A stretch of DNA of 64,000 bases. It comes from Nocardia pneumoniae NBRC 100136. GTDB taxonomy: Bacteria; Actinomycetota; Actinomycetes; Mycobacteriales; Mycobacteriaceae. The notes under the pieces were generated by a model, which ran no database searches, was not told the DNA's origin, and saw only the letters and a program-made list of their open reading frames with translations. Position numbers and translations under genes: made by a program. Location: assembly GCF_000308755.1 (NCBI RefSeq), contig NZ_BAGF01000040.1:62001-126000 (forward strand). Direction: 5' to 3'. The first letter of the stretch is position 1. Each line of letters begins with the position of its first letter. Shown here one piece after another: positions 60,794 through 64,000 of the stretch.

Positions 60794-62307
60794 CAGGAAG
60801 CCTCGACGGATCGGACCGGCCTGGCGGGGCGGTGTTCGGCGGATGACGCGGCACGGTTGGGCCGCGGTGGTGCGACGCGCACGTCGGGTTCGTAGTCCGC
60901 GTCGGGGACGACCTGGAAGTCGTCGGCGCTCCGGGTGACGGCGAGCTTGACGGGCAGCAGATGCATCGAGGCCGTGGCCGCGGACAGATCCATGTGGTAG
61001 GCGGCCGTATTCGGGAACACCACAGCATCGCCGGGCCGGGGCTCGGCCCGCAGCCACACCTTGTGATTGGTGATCAGATCTCGTTCCAAGCACAGCCGTC
61101 CGGCGAAGTACACGCCGACCGGTCCGGGGCGGAGATCCGCGGTCCGGGCGGCATCGGTGGGCAGGAGAATCGGATCGACCATCACCTCTTGGTCGGCGGG
61201 CGTGACCGAATCACGACTGAGATCGACGTGCACCAAGACGCTGCCGTCGGCGGCCTCCTTGACGAACTCGACCGTGGCCACCGTGATGCCCGCGTGGTCG
61301 ACCAGCGCCTTGCCCGGCTCCAGCCACACCTCCAGCAGGTTCTCGCCCGCCACCTGCGCCACCGTGCGCCCTGCGTGCCGCTCCAACGGCGCGGCCAGCA
61401 GGTCTTCGAGCATGCGCGCCGCGGGGACGGTGTTGGCGTACTTGTGGAACACCGGGATCCCGTGCACGGCGCCGCCCGCGACGTGATAGCCGAAGGTATT
61501 GCTGCCCCAGCTCATCGGCTCGCCGCGCCCGAGCAGCGATTCGCGCAGCGCCAGCACGTAGGCGTCGAACCGCTCGGCGTCGGCGGTGAACACCTGCCGG
61601 AATCCGCCGCCGATGTCCAGCACCGACGGCGCCAGCCCGCGATCGTAGGCCTGCTCGATCGCCCGCAGGCAGGCGTCGATCGCACGAACCCGCTCACCGA
61701 GATCGCCGGAGTCGAGGTGGAACGCGAAGCCGAGGAACGTAAGACGTCCGCGATGCGCTTGGAGGAGATCGAACGCCTGCCCCAGGTGCGCGAGCGGCAC
61801 GCCGAACCGGCTCACCTGTCCGGCATCGAATCCGGAGAGACGAAGCAGCACCGGCACTTTCGCGGATGCTGCGGCGAGCTCGGCGATCCGGCGCAGTTCC
61901 CACAGGTTGTCCACATTGACGGTCACCCCGCGGCCGACGACATCCCGCAGGAAGGATTCGCCCTTCGGACCGGTGACCTCGATGCGCGCCGGATCGAACC
62001 CGGCGTCGAGTGCGGCGGCGAGTTCGAACGGTGAGGCGACGTCGATGGCGATGCCCGCGCACTCGGCGGTGCGGACGAACGCACGCGACTGATTCACCTT
62101 GTGCGCGTAGCAGATTCGATTCCGGGGTAATCCTCGCTCCAGCACGGCGCGCAGGTCGGCCAGATTGTCGGAGTAGACCTGCGGGAACACGAGGTGCGCC
62201 GGAGAACCGAACCGCGCCAGCGTCTCGGTCACGGCGCCTGGCGCGTCGAGGAAGGCGCGTACCAGCGGATGCAGCTTCGCCGGTAGCGCCGGAGGCCATG
62301 CCGTCAT
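60793..62307 (-). CDS. Fold-type III PLP decarboxylase-like enzyme (Y4yA/DAP-decarboxylase-like)
   Basis: This 504-residue protein starts at ATG 62307, overlapping the HMA-domain gene stop as ATGA. The alanine-racemase-like barrel has the PLP lysine Lys70 in RICYAHKVNQSRAF, the sheet HLVFPQVYSDNL and the segment FLGFAFHLDSGDLG. The phosphate-binding region is SVLDIGGGFRQVFTAD, and a C-terminal domain follows (VGVYFAGRLCLERDLI). It resembles the Y4yA group and diaminopimelate/SbnH decarboxylases. The substrate is unknown. Its position beside a CysK-type enzyme recalls the SbnA-SbnH pair. Confidence 0.83.
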   Translation of the reverse strand: MTAWPPALPAKLHPLVRAFLDAPGAVTETLARFGSPAHLVFPQVYSDNLADLRAVLERGLPRNRICYAHKVNQSRAFVRTAECAGIAIDVASPFELAAALDAGFDPARIEVTGPKGESFLRDVVGRGVTVNVDNLWELRRIAELAAASAKVPVLLRLSGFDAGQVSRFGVPLAHLGQAFDLLQAHRGRLTFLGFAFHLDSGDLGERVRAIDACLRAIEQAYDRGLAPSVLDIGGGFRQVFTADAERFDAYVLALRESLLGRGEPMSWGSNTFGYHVAGGAVHGIPVFHKYANTVPAARMLEDLLAAPLERHAGRTVAQVAGENLLEVWLEPGKALVDHAGITVATVEFVKEAADGSVLVHVDLSRDSVTPADQEVMVDPILLPTDAARTADLRPGPVGVYFAGRLCLERDLITNHKVWLRAEPRPGDAVVFPNTAAYHMDLSAATASMHLLPVKLAVTRSADDFQVVPDADYEPDVRVAPPRPNRAASSAEHRPARPVRSVEAS

Positions 62308-63590
62308 ACCGCGGCTTCCGAGGGTTCGGCGGCCGCCGCCCGCGCCGCGGCGTCCGGCCGCTGCGCGACGGGGTTGTAGCCGCCGTCCCGGATCGCCTCG
62401 AAGGCCCTGGCCCGGTTGCGCGGACTGCGGAACTCCGCGACCACCCGCTTGCTGTCCAGATCGATGTCGAGCACGCGGATGTCCATCGACTCCAGCACTC
62501 CGCCGATGGTGCGGACGCAATGCTTGCAGGTCATGTCGGGTACGTAGAACACCTGGTCCTCGGCGGTGGCGGCGCGGTCGGCGGTCGCCTCGTCGAGTTC
62601 GGCGCTCACCTCGACGACCTCGCAGCGATCGACGATCTCGGTGAACACGGTGACGAACCGGTCGACCAGCTCGGGGAGAATGCTGTAGTGCCCGCTGTCG
62701 AGCTGATGCGGCATGGCCGCCAGGCAGGCGGGGTGGCTCCCGGCGGGCAGCAGCGCGTACTGCCGGGAGATCAGATCGAGATCGTCGTGGTACTTGGCGA
62801 TCGCCTCCGCGACCGTGAGGCCCTCGGCGGTGGTGGCGCGGTGCATGACGGCGTGCGCGTCGGCGATGGTGGCCTCTTTCATCGCGCGCAGCGTCGCCAC
62901 CGTCTCCGCCGAATAGCGGACGGTGCCGTCGGTCTGCGCGACGAGGCTGACCGGAATCATGCCGCGCCGATAGGTCGACGCCTGCAATTCCCAGAACCAG
63001 CGGGTGGCGACCGCGGAGAACAGTCCCGAATCCCTTATCCCTCTCGCGAATTCGGCGGCGTCGCGGTACCGGGTCTGCCCGGCCAGCAGCGCGTGCTGGG
63101 CCAGCGTGCGCCCGGCGGCTTCGATGCCGACCCGGAAGATGTCGCGCGGATCGTGATCGGTGGTCGTGCCAGTCAGCACCGCATGTTCTCGCGGCCCGAG
63201 CGTCGAGACGCGTTCGGCGAAAGCGGGATTCGCGTCCAGCGCGTGCCACAGCGCCAGCACGGTCTCGCGCGTCGCGATGGGCACCGAGGGGCCGAGACCG
63301 TCGGCGCGGAAATGGCCCGTATTCGGGATGCCGTCGCTGTCGGTCCAGGCGATTCGGTGCGTGGCGCTGGTCACCTGGTCGGCGCGGCACGGCCGCATGA
63401 ATCGTTCCAGATACAGCCGCTGCGAATACGTGAGATGGCTCCCGGCCTCCGGACGTAACGCGACGCAGGTCAATTCGAAACGACGCGGCGTGGGAGGCGC
63501 AGGCGCGGTGGTGAACAACCCCGGCTGCGCCAACTCGGCCAGCACCCGGGACGCGGCCCGCCGGTCGTAGCTCGGGGTGTCGATGTTCAC
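62304..63590 (-). CDS. Unknown protein with C-terminal heavy-metal-associated (HMA) domain
   Basis: This protein of 428 residues starts at GTG 63590 after a strong AGGAGG, overlapping the preceding gene stop as GTGA. The C-terminal HMA domain (about 347-410) has the metal-binding motif MTCKHC (Cys355, Cys358) in VPDMTCKHCVRTIGGVLESM. The N-terminal 340 residues are not recognised. They contain TYSQRLYLERFMRPCRADQV, then ASTYRRGMIPVSLVAQTDG and YHDDLDLISRQYALLPAGSHP. Copper or another soft metal is the likely ligand of the HMA part. A role as a metal chaperone or a metal-sensing scaffold for the neighbouring PLP enzymes is inferred. Confidence 0.72.
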   Translation of the reverse strand: MNIDTPSYDRRAASRVLAELAQPGLFTTAPAPPTPRRFELTCVALRPEAGSHLTYSQRLYLERFMRPCRADQVTSATHRIAWTDSDGIPNTGHFRADGLGPSVPIATRETVLALWHALDANPAFAERVSTLGPREHAVLTGTTTDHDPRDIFRVGIEAAGRTLAQHALLAGQTRYRDAAEFARGIRDSGLFSAVATRWFWELQASTYRRGMIPVSLVAQTDGTVRYSAETVATLRAMKEATIADAHAVMHRATTAEGLTVAEAIAKYHDDLDLISRQYALLPAGSHPACLAAMPHQLDSGHYSILPELVDRFVTVFTEIVDRCEVVEVSAELDEATADRAATAEDQVFYVPDMTCKHCVRTIGGVLESMDIRVLDIDLDSKRVVAEFRSPRNRARAFEAIRDGGYNPVAQRPDAAARAAAAEPSEAAV

Positions 63591-64000
63591 GTGACCTCCT
63601 CGGCGACGGACTGCACGCACGCGACGAACCGGTCGATCTCGTCGGGCGTGTTGTAGACGTGCGTGCTGACCCGCACCGAGCCCGCGCCGTCGTCCACGGC
63701 GGGGACGCAGTGCGCGCCGGTGCGCACCAGGAAACCCAGCTCGCTCAACACGAATCCCAGATCGGACGCCGAGATCCCGTCCAGCGTGAACGAGACGATC
63801 CCGTAGCCCACCGCGCATGCCGCATGCGCGGGGCCGGGCAGGAACTCCACGCCGCGGACCTGTCGCAAGCCATCGATCAGGCGCAGCGTCAGGGTGCGGT
63901 TGTGCACCGCGATGGCGCCGACACCGAACGATTCCAGCACTTCCAGCGCGCTGCCCAGCGCCAGGATGCCGGGGATATTGGGGGTGCCGCCCTCCAGCAG
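63587..64000 (-). CDS. Class V aminotransferase / cysteine-desulfurase-like enzyme, C-terminal part
   Basis: This is the C-terminal 137 residues plus stop of a PLP enzyme that continues beyond the right edge. GGTPNIPGILALGSALEVL at the visible start and RTGAHCVPAV (the Arg-x-Gly-x-x-Cys loop with the sulfur-carrying Cys) fit the class V desulfurase/epimerase group. The stop overlaps the start of the HMA gene (GTGA). It is the most upstream gene of this operon visible in the window. Confidence 0.85.
   Translation of the reverse strand: MLEGGTPNIPGILALGSALEVLESFGVGAIAVHNRTLTLRLIDGLRQVRGVEFLPGPAHAACAVGYGIVSFTLDGISASDLGFVLSELGFLVRTGAHCVPAVDDGAGSVRVSTHVYNTPDEIDRFVACVQSVAEEVT

Noticed and set aside
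1..64000. tRNA, rRNA, insertion sequence, integrase or prophage gene
   Set aside because: No such sequence was recognised on either strand. The region reads as ordinary chromosome with accessory modules.

Overview
The window is very GC-rich, uses many GTG and TTG starts and reads as ordinary chromosome of an actinomycete of the order Mycobacteriales, most probably Nocardia or a close relative. The best evidence is gene order. blaI plus an M56 peptidase on the minus strand, then (after an inserted iron-uptake block) a PaaI-type thioesterase and ureA-ureB-ureC on the plus strand, reproduces Mycobacterium tuberculosis Rv1845c-Rv1850. Other typical features are the XRE/DUF397 pair, a Ddn-like deazaflavin protein, mutA-mutB-meaB, a ligC/LigD-polymerase pair and an EACC1-caspase pair. 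No tRNA, rRNA, insertion sequence, prophage or CRISPR array was recognised.

Layout. 0-2.2 kb: end of a DMT transporter and a DEAD-box RNA helicase with a long repetitive tail. 2.4-3.8 kb: BlaI/M56 pair with a BlaI-type operator. 3.8-7.8 kb: iron block, with a FecE/FecC/FecD-type siderophore importer, a divergent FhuF-like reductase, two IdeR/DtxR-type iron boxes and a predicted iron-regulated small RNA at the syntenic place of mycobacterial MrsI. 8.0-12.1 kb: alpha-carbonic anhydrase, thioesterase, urease structural genes without accessory genes. 12.2-18.6 kb: MFS exporter with a 2OG-Fe(II) dioxygenase, two VOC proteins, a DUF2268 protease, a DUF6745 pair and a 48-residue DUF1059-like protein. 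18.8-26.3 kb: PAP2-diacylglycerol-kinase fusion, exonuclease-BRCT-TerD fusion, CorA-like transporter lacking its GMN motif, SnoaL-like protein, HtrA-type protease, VTT-domain membrane protein. 26.5-31.7 kb: mutA-mutB-meaB. 31.9-36.8 kb: regulator/target pairs with visible operators, and a nucleoside hydrolase-amidohydrolase operon. 36.8-40.5 kb: XRE/DUF397 pair, an unknown gene, and EACC1 plus a membrane-anchored caspase. 40.6-50.7 kb: CoA transferase, large multipass protein, orphan type II thioesterase, SDR and alpha/beta-hydrolase with unusual active sites, acyl-CoA dehydrogenase with TetR. 50.8-55.7 kb: membrane protein, LigD-type polymerase with LigC ligase, cold-shock protein, SPFH protein with an NfeD-like partner. 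55.8-58.8 kb: caspase-NTPase-TPR protein. 58.8-64 kb: TetR and a tightly overlapping four-gene operon that runs off the right edge (class V aminotransferase/desulfurase, HMA-domain protein, fold III PLP decarboxylase, CysK-rhodanese fusion).

The most promising material is (i) the iron-box-controlled small RNA, (ii) the PLP/HMA/rhodanese operon at the right edge, which looks like an undescribed sulfur-transfer or metallophore pathway, and (iii) two caspase genes of the bacterial conflict-system type. All function calls come from reading motifs and family resemblance by eye. No database search was possible.
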